7,929 bases of DNA from UBA4675 sp964601265. Lineage in GTDB: Bacteria; Bacillota; Clostridia; Christensenellales; Borkfalkiaceae. Position 1 is the stretch's first letter, and each line of letters starts with the position of its first letter. Shown here one piece after another: positions 1 through 5,185 of this stretch. The DNA is taken from the NCBI GenBank assembly GCA_964601265.1, contig CAZRMT010000050.1:1-7929 (forward strand), read 5' to 3'. The notes beneath the pieces were generated by a model. It saw only the letters and a program-made list of their open reading frames with translations, did not search any database and was not told the DNA's origin. A program made the translations under genes and the position numbers.

Positions 1-37
1 AAAAATAAGAAATAATTTTCTTTTATAAGCAAGATTT

Positions 38-53
38 CCGCTTGAAAAAGCGG
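38..53 (+). other. Small GAAA-tetraloop hairpin upstream of the Rep gene
   Basis: CCGCTT (38-43) and AAGCGG (48-53) form a perfect 6-bp stem closed by GAAA, a GNRA-type tetraloop. It sits about 40 bases before the Rep start and has no T run after it, so it is not an obvious terminator. A second tiny hairpin, CACT/AGTG (61-64 and 68-71), follows. Either could be part of a leader structure or of a replication origin. The function is unknown. Confidence 0.3.
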
Positions 54-90
54 TTATGCTCACTGCAAGTGTTATATAATGAGGAGGAAA

Positions 91-1029
91 ATGTATAACG
101 GAAATATAGCTGTGGTAGATAAAAGCTATTTTCTACCCTTTTTTAACGAAGAACAAACGCAATGGTGTAAAGTATATAACGACGGCGGTCATTATATAGC
201 TCAACCTATTATAAAAAGTAACCGTAAACAAAAAATTCGAGATACTTCCCGTAAAGCTATCGATATAGCCTTTAACGACGTGTATTATTCGGCAAAGCGT
301 AACGGTGTAAAAGACAAAGAGCTTGTCGGATATATTGTAGAAAAGCTAGGCGAAATGTTTGAAAGCGATAATTTAACCGATTACGTCGTTAAAAAAATCG
401 AGAAAACAAAACGTGCTATGAGAAGTAGAAGAAAAAGGTTTTGCCGAAAAGCGTATTTAAACAAGTGGAACTACTTTGTAACGTTTACGTATGACGATAA
501 AAAGCAGTCGGAAGAAAGCTTTCGGAAGAAATTGCGTAGGTGTTTATCTAATTTACATACCCGTCGTGGTTGGTTGTATATGGGCGTATTCGAGCGTGCG
601 CCTGAAACTAACCGATTACATTTTCACGGGATTTTTTATATCCCCGACGGGCAAATGATAGGTTCGCTACAAAAGGTGCAAGATTATAGTACGGCTCAAA
701 AAAAGGTACAAATTATTGACGAAAACGACTTTTTTAAAAAAGTGTTCGGAAGAAACGATTTTAAGGAATTAAACGAAATGGAATTAAAGTACGGAAATTC
801 AATAGATTACATATTAAAATATATAGACAAGACGGAAGAACGAATAGTGTATAGTAGAGGCGTGAAAACGGAGATTTACGTTAAGGTCAAGGAACGTGAC
901 GTTGTAACCGAAATGCAAGATTTTGTGTTAAAATACGTATTATTTGACGACGCAATAACGTGGGAAAGAGACGTTATGTGCTTTAAGTATAGTCAAGTTT
1001 CTATATTTGACTATCTTTGTAACGGGTAA
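91..1029 (+). CDS. HUH-family rolling-circle replication initiator (Rep)
   Basis: The 312-residue protein resembles initiators of single-stranded-DNA phages and rolling-circle plasmids (REP_ORF2/G2P-like). Such proteins nick one strand at the origin through a catalytic tyrosine and stay bound to the 5' end. The three expected motifs are visible, numbered from the Met at 91: FVTFTYDD around 129-136 (motif 1), the metal-binding HFHG at 177-180 inside RLHFHGIFYIP (the HUH motif), and YILKYID at 240-246 with Tyr240 and Tyr244 as candidate nicking residues. The N-terminal about 120 residues are basic and not recognised. The ATG at 91 is preferred because GAGGAGG lies just before it, although the spacing of about 3 bases is short. 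An in-frame ATG at 79 would put this ribosome site inside the gene. A terminator-like hairpin follows at 1163-1209. Whether it serves a phage or a plasmid cannot be decided here. Confidence 0.8.
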   Translation: MYNGNIAVVDKSYFLPFFNEEQTQWCKVYNDGGHYIAQPIIKSNRKQKIRDTSRKAIDIAFNDVYYSAKRNGVKDKELVGYIVEKLGEMFESDNLTDYVVKKIEKTKRAMRSRRKRFCRKAYLNKWNYFVTFTYDDKKQSEESFRKKLRRCLSNLHTRRGWLYMGVFERAPETNRLHFHGIFYIPDGQMIGSLQKVQDYSTAQKKVQIIDENDFFKKVFGRNDFKELNEMELKYGNSIDYILKYIDKTEERIVYSRGVKTEIYVKVKERDVVTEMQDFVLKYVLFDDAITWERDVMCFKYSQVSIFDYLCNG

Positions 1030-1083
1030 ATAATATACTTATAACTACATACGATTACTAGGCGTCTACGTGCTACGTACGGC

Positions 1084-1095
1084 GCTATTTGTCGT
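1084..1095 (+). repeat. 12-bp direct repeat, left copy
   Basis: GCTATTTGTCGT is repeated exactly at 2481-2492. Both copies follow an ACGG sequence and lie in gene-free DNA on either side of the nested hairpin and the transposase gene. A chance match between two such short spacers is unlikely but possible. Confidence 0.35.
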
Positions 1096-1162
1096 GTTTT
1101 AAAAGCTGAAAAAGACGGGAAAAACAACCCACAACCCCTTTTTCGCTTATATGAACAAAACT

Positions 1163-1209
1163 AAAAGGGCGATTTCCGTAAGCGGTTTAGCGAGGAAAAC
1201 GCCCTTTTT
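1163..1209 (+). terminator. Terminator-like stem-loop after the Rep gene
   Basis: AAAAGGGCG (1163-1171) pairs with CGCCCTTTT (1200-1208). After one A/A mismatch, TTTCC (1173-1177) pairs with GGAAA (1194-1198), leaving a 16-base loop. The 3' arm ends in five T residues (1205-1209), and the 5' arm begins with an A run, so it could stop transcription in either direction. It lies about 135 bases after the Rep stop codon, far for a simple terminator, so an origin-associated structure is also possible. Confidence 0.55.
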
Positions 1210-1239
1210 GTTCTCCGAACGTGTTCGGTTCTTTCGGTT

Positions 1240-1304
1240 TTATGCGACACCTTGCACGCACGCGCGTGAGCGCGTGCCTCGTATTAGTGCAAGGTGTCGC
1301 ATAA
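1240..1304. repeat. Nested inverted repeat (18-bp outer arms, 8-bp inner hairpin)
   Basis: The outer arms at 1240-1257 and 1287-1304 (core TGCGACACCTTGCA and its complement) match perfectly over 18 bp. Directly inside the left arm is a second perfect hairpin, GCACGCGC/GCGCGTGC (1258-1265 and 1270-1277), with loop GTGA. Nine bases (1278-1286) remain unpaired on the right. The structure is GC-rich in an AT-rich neighbourhood. It has no T run to mark it as a terminator. Plausible roles are a packaging signal, a single-strand origin or a folded attachment site of a single-stranded-DNA element. None is proven. Confidence 0.7.
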
Positions 1305-1315
1305 TACTCTCTACG

Positions 1316-1345
1316 TATTTTTTTTCGTAAAACTATTGATTTTTT
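1316..1345 (+). repeat. Left copy of an imperfect T-rich direct repeat flanking the transposase gene
   Basis: The block TA-T8-CGTAAAAC (1316-1333) followed by ATTGATTTTTT (1335-1345) recurs at 2595-2632 in the same orientation. The first part matches at 17 of 18 positions and the second is identical. The right copy has about 8 extra bases (GACTTGAC) between the two parts. The low complexity of the sequence weakens the case. Confidence 0.4.
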
Positions 1346-1379
1346 AAACAAAAAATATCAAACTTTTAAGGGGGTAATT

Positions 1380-2432
1380 ATGAAACACAAAGGAAATAAA
1401 TGTTTGTCTTACACTCAAAGGCTACAATTAGAGGCTTATTTAAAGGCAGGTTTACATAAGCGTGACATTGCCGAAAAACTCAGCGTGCACTTATCAACCG
1501 TTTATAACGAATTAAAAAGAGGACGTTGCGTTCACGAAAAGTGTTACTACGTTAATTGGTTCGGCGATAAACGTTATAAAAAAGTTGTCGGATATAATCC
1601 TAAACTCGCCGAAGAAAAATATCGTTTTAAATTAACAAGTCACGGTTCACCGTTAAAAGTAGGTAACGACTACGATTTTATTAGGTACGTTGAAAAAAGA
1701 GTTTTGCAAGATAAAATCTCACCGTGTGCAGTTCTCGGCGAAATTAAACGATATAATCTTTTTAAAACTAATATTAGCAAAACAACTTTGTATCGTTATA
1801 TCGAGCAAGGCGTGTTTTTGGGTTTAACTATGTCCGATTGCCCTATGGGTAAAAAGAAAAAGTGTTACAGAAAGCCCGTTGCTAAACGTCCGCCGAAAGG
1901 TACTAGTATTGAACGTAGACCTTTGGAAATTTCCGAAAGAATTACTTTCGGTCACTGGGAAATGGATTGCGTTGTCGGCAAGAAAAATATCCGTGATATT
2001 CTTCTCGTTCTTACCGAACGCTTAACTCGGTACGAGATTATTATTAAAATGCCGAACAGAAAAACCGAAACGGTTGTTAAGTATTTGAATAAGCTCGAAC
2101 GGAAATACGGTAGGACGTTTAGAAAGGTCTTTAAATCTATAACCGTTGATAACGGCGTTGAGTTCTCCGATTTTAAAGGCTTGGAAAAGTCTATTTATGG
2201 CGGAACAAGAACGAAGGTTTATTATTGTCACCCTTACACCTCTTGCGAGCGAGGTACTAACGAACGAATTAACCGTGATATTAGACGGCTTGTTCCTAAA
2301 GGTGCCGATTTATCGTTATTTTCGGAAGAACAAGTTAAGTTTGTCGAAGACTGGGTCAATACTTATCCTCGTGAAATTTTTAATTTTGCCACAAGTAAAG
2401 AAATGTTTTTACAGCAGTTACAACTTCTTTAA
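1380..2432 (+). CDS. IS30-family DDE transposase
   Basis: This 350-residue protein cuts and joins DNA ends of a mobile element through a DDE-type RNase H fold. The N-terminus (about 8-50) is the helix-turn-helix typical of IS30 proteins (QRLQLEAYLKAGLHKRDIA followed by a recognition helix). A second DNA-binding segment with SKTTLYRYI lies near 133-141. The catalytic triad can be followed: Asp196 in GHWEMDCVVG, Asp257 in ITVDNGVEF and Glu295 in RGTNERINRDIRRLVPKG. The last motif departs from the usual NENxNG, with Arg replacing expected residues, so it is a divergent member. The length is normal for the family and the frame is intact. AAGGGGG at 1368-1374 with 5-base spacing supports the start. 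No clear terminal inverted repeats were found, so it may serve a larger element rather than a simple insertion sequence. Confidence 0.9.
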   Translation: MKHKGNKCLSYTQRLQLEAYLKAGLHKRDIAEKLSVHLSTVYNELKRGRCVHEKCYYVNWFGDKRYKKVVGYNPKLAEEKYRFKLTSHGSPLKVGNDYDFIRYVEKRVLQDKISPCAVLGEIKRYNLFKTNISKTTLYRYIEQGVFLGLTMSDCPMGKKKKCYRKPVAKRPPKGTSIERRPLEISERITFGHWEMDCVVGKKNIRDILLVLTERLTRYEIIIKMPNRKTETVVKYLNKLERKYGRTFRKVFKSITVDNGVEFSDFKGLEKSIYGGTRTKVYYCHPYTSCERGTNERINRDIRRLVPKGADLSLFSEEQVKFVEDWVNTYPREIFNFATSKEMFLQQLQLL

Positions 2433-2484
2433 TTTTTGAAAGTGTATTTTCAAAAAATATTAGCCGTCCTTTTCAGAACGGCTA
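2433..2484. terminator. Two hairpins directly after the transposase gene
   Basis: TTTTTGAAA (2433-2441) pairs with TTTCAAAAA (2448-2456) around a 6-base loop, starting right after the stop codon. Next, TAGCCGT (2461-2467) pairs with ACGGCTA (2478-2484) around a 10-base loop. On the + strand the second stem is followed only by ATTTG, so it would terminate poorly. Read on the - strand it is followed by TATTTTTT, which fits better. Transcription end sites or part of an element terminus are both possible. Confidence 0.4.
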
Positions 2485-2492
2485 TTTGTCGT
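2481..2492 (+). repeat. 12-bp direct repeat, right copy
   Basis: This is an exact copy of 1084-1095. It begins inside the 3' arm of the hairpin at 2461-2484. It is a candidate boundary of the mobile segment, but no proof of integration is visible in one sequence. Confidence 0.35.
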
Positions 2493-2594
2493 ACGATAAA
2501 AATCTTTTCAGTGGTTCTTTTAGTTTCTTTTCGAGTTAATCAAATTAAATTTTCGTTGTTTTTTCGTGTTTTTTTAAAATTTTAAAAATTTTTT

Positions 2595-2632
2595 TATTTT
2601 TTTTCATAAAACGACTTGACAATTGATTTTTT
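2595..2632 (+). repeat. Right copy of the T-rich direct repeat
   Basis: This is the partner of 1316-1345, with one substitution (CA for CG) and an 8-base insertion that creates the TTGACA at 2616-2621. The pair brackets the IS30-type gene and could mark a duplication made by insertion or recombination. Alternatively it is simply two T-rich promoter regions. Confidence 0.4.
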
Positions 2633-2644
2633 GTCGGATAGGAT
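2616..2644 (+). promoter_or_regulatory. Possible upstream promoter of the WYL operon with an inverted repeat over the -35
   Basis: A perfect TTGACA (2616-2621) is followed after 17 bases by TAGGAT (2639-2644), a weak -10. The inverted repeat GACAA-N8-TTGTC (2618-2635) overlaps this -35 and could be a repressor binding site. This may be a second start for the WYL genes in addition to the stronger one at 2644-2672. Confidence 0.35.
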
Positions 2645-2672
2645 TGACCTTTTAGACAAAATTCGCTATAAT
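2644..2672 (+). promoter_or_regulatory. Sigma-A-type promoter of the WYL operon
   Basis: TTGACC (2644-2649), a 17-base spacer and a perfect TATAAT (2667-2672) predict a start near 2679. The ribosome site AGGAGGGG (2691-2698) and the ATG at 2703 follow, giving a short leader of about 24 bases. Because the promoter overlaps the upstream part of the open frame, it also rules out the TTG at 2616 as the translation start. Confidence 0.75.
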
Positions 2673-2702
2673 GCAAATAAAAATAATGCGAGGAGGGGAG
2701 AA

Positions 2703-3962
2703 ATGGCGTATAACGAGCTTATTAAAAATTTTGAAAAAATAAGAGCGTATATGAGGGAATTTTACGTTTACGGTTTTAAAAGTCGTGAAGGCTACGACAA
2801 AAAAAGTCTACGCTTATACGACGACGAAAAACGCAGAATCGAAAGCTGGCTCGGAAAGTATATGAGTTTCGTTCGTTCTTCGGAAGGGAAAAACGTGTTT
2901 ATTTCCATAGACAGTCGGGCTTTGGACGGTAACCCCTTTTACAAAGCTTTAAAATCCAAAAGCTTTACCGATTGCGATATTACCTTGCATTTTATTATTT
3001 TCGATATTCTTTATGACGACACGGACGCTTTTTCTTTGTCCGAGATTATAGAAAAAATAAACGACGAGTACTTGTCTTTTTTCGAAGAATCGCTGATTTT
3101 CGACGAGTCCACGCTGAGGAAAAAGTTAAAAGAATACGTGGAAGAAGGGATTATCGTTTCCGAAAAAAGGGGTAAAAAATTAGTTTATTCACGGGCGAAA
3201 AGCTTAAACTTGGCGGGACTTGAAAAAGCGTTGGACTTTTTTTCCGAAATTGCGCCTTGCGGTGCGGTAGGTTCGTTTTTACGTGATAAAGACGACGAAA
3301 AAAACAGTGTTTTTTCTTTTAAGCATCACTACATAACGAGCGCTATAGACAGCGAAGTTTTATGCTCGCTCTTTTATGCAATGCAAAGTAAAAGCATTGT
3401 AACCTTTCATAATTTAAGCAGAAAATCCACCGAGCCTAGGATAAATAGAGTCGTTCCGTTGAGGGTTCGCATAAGCGTACAGGACGGAAGACAATATTTA
3501 ACGGCGTATCAGCCCGATTTTAACTGTATTAAGTCGTTTAGAATAGACTACTTGTCCAATGTAAAAATAGAAGAACAAACGCCTCGGTTCGACGAGCTTA
3601 GAAAAATTTTGGACGATATGGAAACGAAAACTTGGGGCGTGATAAGCGGAAGGAGCCTAAACGGGAAAGACCGCACGGAGCACGTTGAGTTTACCGTTAA
3701 AATAGAAGAGAACGAAAGTTACGTTCTTAAAAGATTGGAGAGAGAAAAAAGAATAGGCAGAATAGAAAAAATAGACGAAACGACTTATAAATTTATTGCC
3801 GACGTTTACGACTCTATCGAGCTTGTTCCGTGGATAAGAACTTTTATTTGCAGAATTACTCAAATGGATTTTTCTAACCGCAAAGTGGAAAATCAATTAA
3901 AAAGCGATATAGAGGAAACGTATAAAATATACGGCATAGGGGAGGCGGATAATGATATTTAG
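2703..3962 (+). CDS. WYL-domain transcriptional regulator, larger partner
   Basis: This 419-residue protein is probably a DNA-binding regulator whose WYL domain senses a ligand; WYL domains are known or predicted to bind nucleic acids or nucleotides. A winged-helix-like segment lies at about 110-165 (LSEIIEKIN, STLRKKLKEYVEEGIIVSEK). The WYL core is at about 220-290, with VVPLRVRISVQDGRQYLTAY at 250-269 (QYL in place of the name-giving WYL) and SFRIDYLSNVKI at 278-289. A C-terminal WCX-like extension follows to about 390. The N-terminal 100 residues are not recognised. The ATG at 2703 is chosen for its strong AGGAGGGG site and promoter placement; the frame is open further upstream. The gene overlaps the next by 11 bp, so the two proteins are likely made together and may act as a pair. 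Their target may be the adjacent RNA-repair operon, but this is an inference from position. Confidence 0.85.
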   Translation: MAYNELIKNFEKIRAYMREFYVYGFKSREGYDKKSLRLYDDEKRRIESWLGKYMSFVRSSEGKNVFISIDSRALDGNPFYKALKSKSFTDCDITLHFIIFDILYDDTDAFSLSEIIEKINDEYLSFFEESLIFDESTLRKKLKEYVEEGIIVSEKRGKKLVYSRAKSLNLAGLEKALDFFSEIAPCGAVGSFLRDKDDEKNSVFSFKHHYITSAIDSEVLCSLFYAMQSKSIVTFHNLSRKSTEPRINRVVPLRVRISVQDGRQYLTAYQPDFNCIKSFRIDYLSNVKIEEQTPRFDELRKILDDMETKTWGVISGRSLNGKDRTEHVEFTVKIEENESYVLKRLEREKRIGRIEKIDETTYKFIADVYDSIELVPWIRTFICRITQMDFSNRKVENQLKSDIEETYKIYGIGEADNDI

Positions 3963-4863
3963 CGAACTTTATTCGGCTTACTATAACGCCGTGGCAAAAA
4001 TAATAAAGGCGGTTTTAGAGGGAAAGGCGGAAAGAAATAATATAAATAAAATTATTCGTGAAAATGCGTTTGAGGAAAGCGCTATGAATATTTTTTCCGC
4101 AATAAAAGAAGAAAGGTGGCAAGTTATAACGAAAAATTATAAAACGCCCGTAAAACACGTTCCCTCGATGCCCGTAACTTTATTGCAAAAGCGTTGGCTT
4201 AAAGCGATTTTAAACGATAAAAGGATAAAACTGTTCGGGATTAGTTTAGACGGACTTGACGGCGTCGAACCGCTGTTTACCGAAGAAGACTATTGTGTAT
4301 ACGACAAGTACTTAGACGGCGACGATTATAGCGATGACGGATATATAGAGCGATTTAGGACGATACTTTACGCCATGGATAACGGTTTACCCGTTCAAGC
4401 TAAAACGGTTACGAGAAAGGGTAATTGCGTTTACGCAAAGTTTATTCCCGAAAAAATAGAGTATTCCGAAAAAGACGACAAGTTCAGGGTAAAAGTCTCG
4501 GGTTGTAGAAAGGTAGACGTGGTTAATCTTGCGAGAATTGTCGAGTGTAATTTATACGACGGAAAATTAAATGGCAATCACGGCGGGAAAAAAGGCAATC
4601 GCGCGACGGTGGTTTTGGAAGTAAAAGACCAACGCAACGCATTGGAAAGAGTAATGCTTCATTTTGCTCATTTTGAAAAAAGAGTGGAAAAACTCGACGA
4701 TAATAAATATAAGGTTATCGTGTTTTACGACGGCGACGACGAAAGCGAAATGATTATTCGCGTTTTGTCGTTCGGACCGCTTGTGGAAGTAATACAGCCA
4801 AACGATTTTAGGGAAAAAATTATAGAAAAACTAAAAAAACAGAAAAATTGCGGGCTCAAATAA
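3952..4863 (+). CDS. WYL-domain protein, smaller partner
   Basis: This 303-residue protein has a WYL-type core at about 146-199 (LPVQAKTV, FIPEKIEYSEKDDKFRVKVSG, VVNLARIVEC) and a C-terminal WCX-like domain at about 217-293 ending in LSFGPLVEVIQPNDFREKI, a common signature of these proteins. No clear helix-turn-helix is seen in the N-terminal 140 residues. It may therefore depend on the larger partner for DNA binding and act as a sensor subunit. AGGGGAGG at 3938-3945 with 6-base spacing supports the start, which lies within the end of the preceding gene (11-bp overlap, translational coupling likely). The stop codon lies in the loop of the operon terminator. The WYL assignment is fairly sure; the ligand and target are unknown. 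Confidence 0.8.
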   Translation: MIFSELYSAYYNAVAKIIKAVLEGKAERNNINKIIRENAFEESAMNIFSAIKEERWQVITKNYKTPVKHVPSMPVTLLQKRWLKAILNDKRIKLFGISLDGLDGVEPLFTEEDYCVYDKYLDGDDYSDDGYIERFRTILYAMDNGLPVQAKTVTRKGNCVYAKFIPEKIEYSEKDDKFRVKVSGCRKVDVVNLARIVECNLYDGKLNGNHGGKKGNRATVVLEVKDQRNALERVMLHFAHFEKRVEKLDDNKYKVIVFYDGDDESEMIIRVLSFGPLVEVIQPNDFREKIIEKLKKQKNCGLK

Positions 4864-4882
4864 CGAGTTCGCAACTTTTTTT
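4848..4882 (+). terminator. Rho-independent terminator of the WYL operon
   Basis: TTGCGGGCTC (4848-4857) pairs with GAGTTCGCAA (4865-4874) over 10 bp including two G-U pairs. The loop of 7 bases contains the stop codon of the upstream gene. C and seven T residues follow (4876-4882). It separates the WYL operon from the RNA-repair operon, so the latter needs its own promoter. Confidence 0.8.
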
Positions 4883-4884
4883 CC

Positions 4885-4913
4885 GTGCAAACGCGAAAAA
4901 AGACTGTTACAAT
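4885..4913 (+). promoter_or_regulatory. Extended -10 promoter for the RNA array and repair operon
   Basis: TGTTACAAT (4905-4913) is an extended -10 element. A poor -35 (GTGCAA, 4885-4890) lies 17 bases upstream. The predicted start, about 4920, falls within a few bases of the closing stem of the first structured RNA (4924), as expected for a promoter that drives these RNAs. The weak -35 suggests that an activator may be needed; the WYL pair is the nearest candidate. Confidence 0.6.
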
Positions 4914-4919
4914 AGAGGC

Positions 4920-4990
4920 ATAAAGACACTTACAGCAAAAACTTGCTCAGTTTTTTAAAGGAAAATAGCAACCCTTAACAGTGTCTCGAA
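4920..4990 (+). ncRNA. Y-RNA-like small RNA 1 of a tandem array
   Basis: AGACACT (4924-4930) pairs with AGTGTCT (4980-4986), forming a perfect 7-bp closing stem. Just inside lies TACAGCA (4931-4937) followed by an A run, opposite CCTTAAC. An inner stem TTGCT/AGCAA (4943-4947 and 4967-4971) carries an A/T-rich apical loop. The same plan recurs in the next two RNAs, while the stem sequences differ but keep their pairing, which indicates selection on structure. The position directly upstream of a Ro-like gene suggests a Y RNA, that is, a scaffold that binds the Ro protein through its closing stem. The ends are estimated from the predicted promoter and the stem. There is no terminator after it, so processing from a longer transcript is likely. 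Confidence 0.65.
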
Positions 4991-4993
4991 AAT

Positions 4994-5056
4994 AAAGACG
5001 CATTACAGCAGAAAAAAAGTTGCATTTTGGGGCAACGTCCCAAGGCGTCTTGTAAA
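4994..5056 (+). ncRNA. Y-RNA-like small RNA 2 of a tandem array
   Basis: AAGACGC (4995-5001) pairs with GCGTCTT (5045-5051). The conserved TACAGCA follows at 5004-5010, then an A-rich stretch and the inner stem GTTGC/GCAAC (5019-5023 and 5032-5036). An alternative fold pairs TTGGG with CCCAA around a 7-base loop (about 5027-5043), similar in shape to a T arm but without the TTCGANT loop. The 3' flank CTTGTAAA (5049-5056) recurs after RNA 3. This is the shortest of the three and the simplest in form. Identity as a Y RNA is inferred from the shared architecture and the neighbouring Ro-like gene. Confidence 0.65.
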
Positions 5057-5059
5057 GTA

Positions 5060-5157
5060 AAAAGGTACTAACAGCAAAGAAATGTTAGCTAAGTGGTTAA
5101 AGCGCGGGAGAAATCCCGAACGCGGGTTCGACTCCCGCACGAAAAAGTACCTTGTAA
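5060..5157 (+). ncRNA. YrlA-type Y RNA with tRNA-like module (RNA 3)
   Basis: AAGGTACT (5062-5069) pairs with AGTACCTT (5146-5153) as an 8-bp closing stem, followed inside by AACAGCA (5070-5076). The rest mimics the body of a tRNA. The D arm is TAGCTAAGTGGTTAAAGC (5086-5103), with pairs 5088-5103, 5089-5102 and 5090-5101 and the conserved GG at 5095-5096. A shortened anticodon-position hairpin, CGGGA-GAAA-TCCCG, lies at 5105-5118. A perfect T arm, GCGGG-TTCGACT-CCCGC, lies at 5122-5138. There is no 7-bp acceptor stem closing on these arms, no 7-base anticodon loop and no CCA, so it is not a tRNA gene. This matches the YrlA class of bacterial Y RNAs, which bind Ro proteins and mimic tRNA. The Ro-like gene starts 29 bases later. 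Confidence 0.8.
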
Positions 5158-5185
5158 ATTTAAAAAATTAAAAGGAGAAAAAATT

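Larger units (their letters stand above)
1030..1379. other. 350-bp gene-free, hairpin-rich segment (candidate replication origin region)
   Basis: No coding sequence with a plausible ribosome site is seen here. The segment carries four inverted repeats in a row: TACGT/ACGTA (1067-1079, 3-base loop), the terminator-like stem-loop at 1163-1209, CCGAAC/GTTCGG (1215-1228, 2-base loop) and the long nested repeat at 1240-1304. Dense hairpins directly after a Rep gene are what one expects of origin, packaging or second-strand start sites in single-stranded-DNA replicons. No nick-site consensus could be recognised, so the origin role is an inference. Confidence 0.45.
1..2492. mobile_element. Putative integrated rolling-circle element (Rep + IS30-type transposase), right part
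   Basis: This grouping is inferred. The region contains an HUH replication initiator, a 350-bp gene-free segment with several strong DNA hairpins, and an IS30-family transposase, all on one strand. Single-stranded-DNA phages that integrate with IS30-type transposases are known (for example some Spiroplasma plectroviruses), so the pair could be one element. No phage coat, assembly or plasmid maintenance gene is visible, because the element would continue left of base 1. The right limit is set tentatively at the second copy of a 12-bp direct repeat (1084-1095 and 2481-2492). No convincing terminal inverted repeats for a stand-alone insertion sequence were found. The alternative is a Rep remnant next to an independent IS30 copy. 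Confidence 0.4.

Noticed and set aside
42..80. Promoter TTGAAA / TATAAT before the Rep gene
   Set aside because: The spacing is 27 bases, far from 17, and a start from this -10 would fall within or after the ribosome binding site at 81-87.
2146..2439. 97-codon + strand frame overlapping the end of the transposase gene
   Set aside because: It is a shifted frame of the IS30 catalytic region, which is intact in its own frame through Asp257 and Glu295. No frameshifting signal is seen.
2616..2702. N-terminal extension of the larger WYL protein from a TTG
   Set aside because: The TTG is part of a -35 box, the main promoter lies downstream of it, and a strong ribosome site precedes the ATG at 2703.
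4922..5076. CRISPR-like repeats, because three similar blocks recur
   Set aside because: The blocks share only a short motif and a structural plan, spacing is irregular, and each block closes on itself as a stem-loop.
5084..5140. A tRNA gene
   Set aside because: D-arm and T-arm are convincing, but the anticodon hairpin has a 4-base GAAA loop and there is no acceptor stem or CCA in the right place. The closing stem fits a Y RNA instead.
5093..5185. N-terminal extension of the Ro-like protein from an upstream ATG
   Set aside because: The frame is open only because it runs through the tRNA-like RNA. It has no ribosome site, and the ATG at 5186 has AAGGAG at good spacing.
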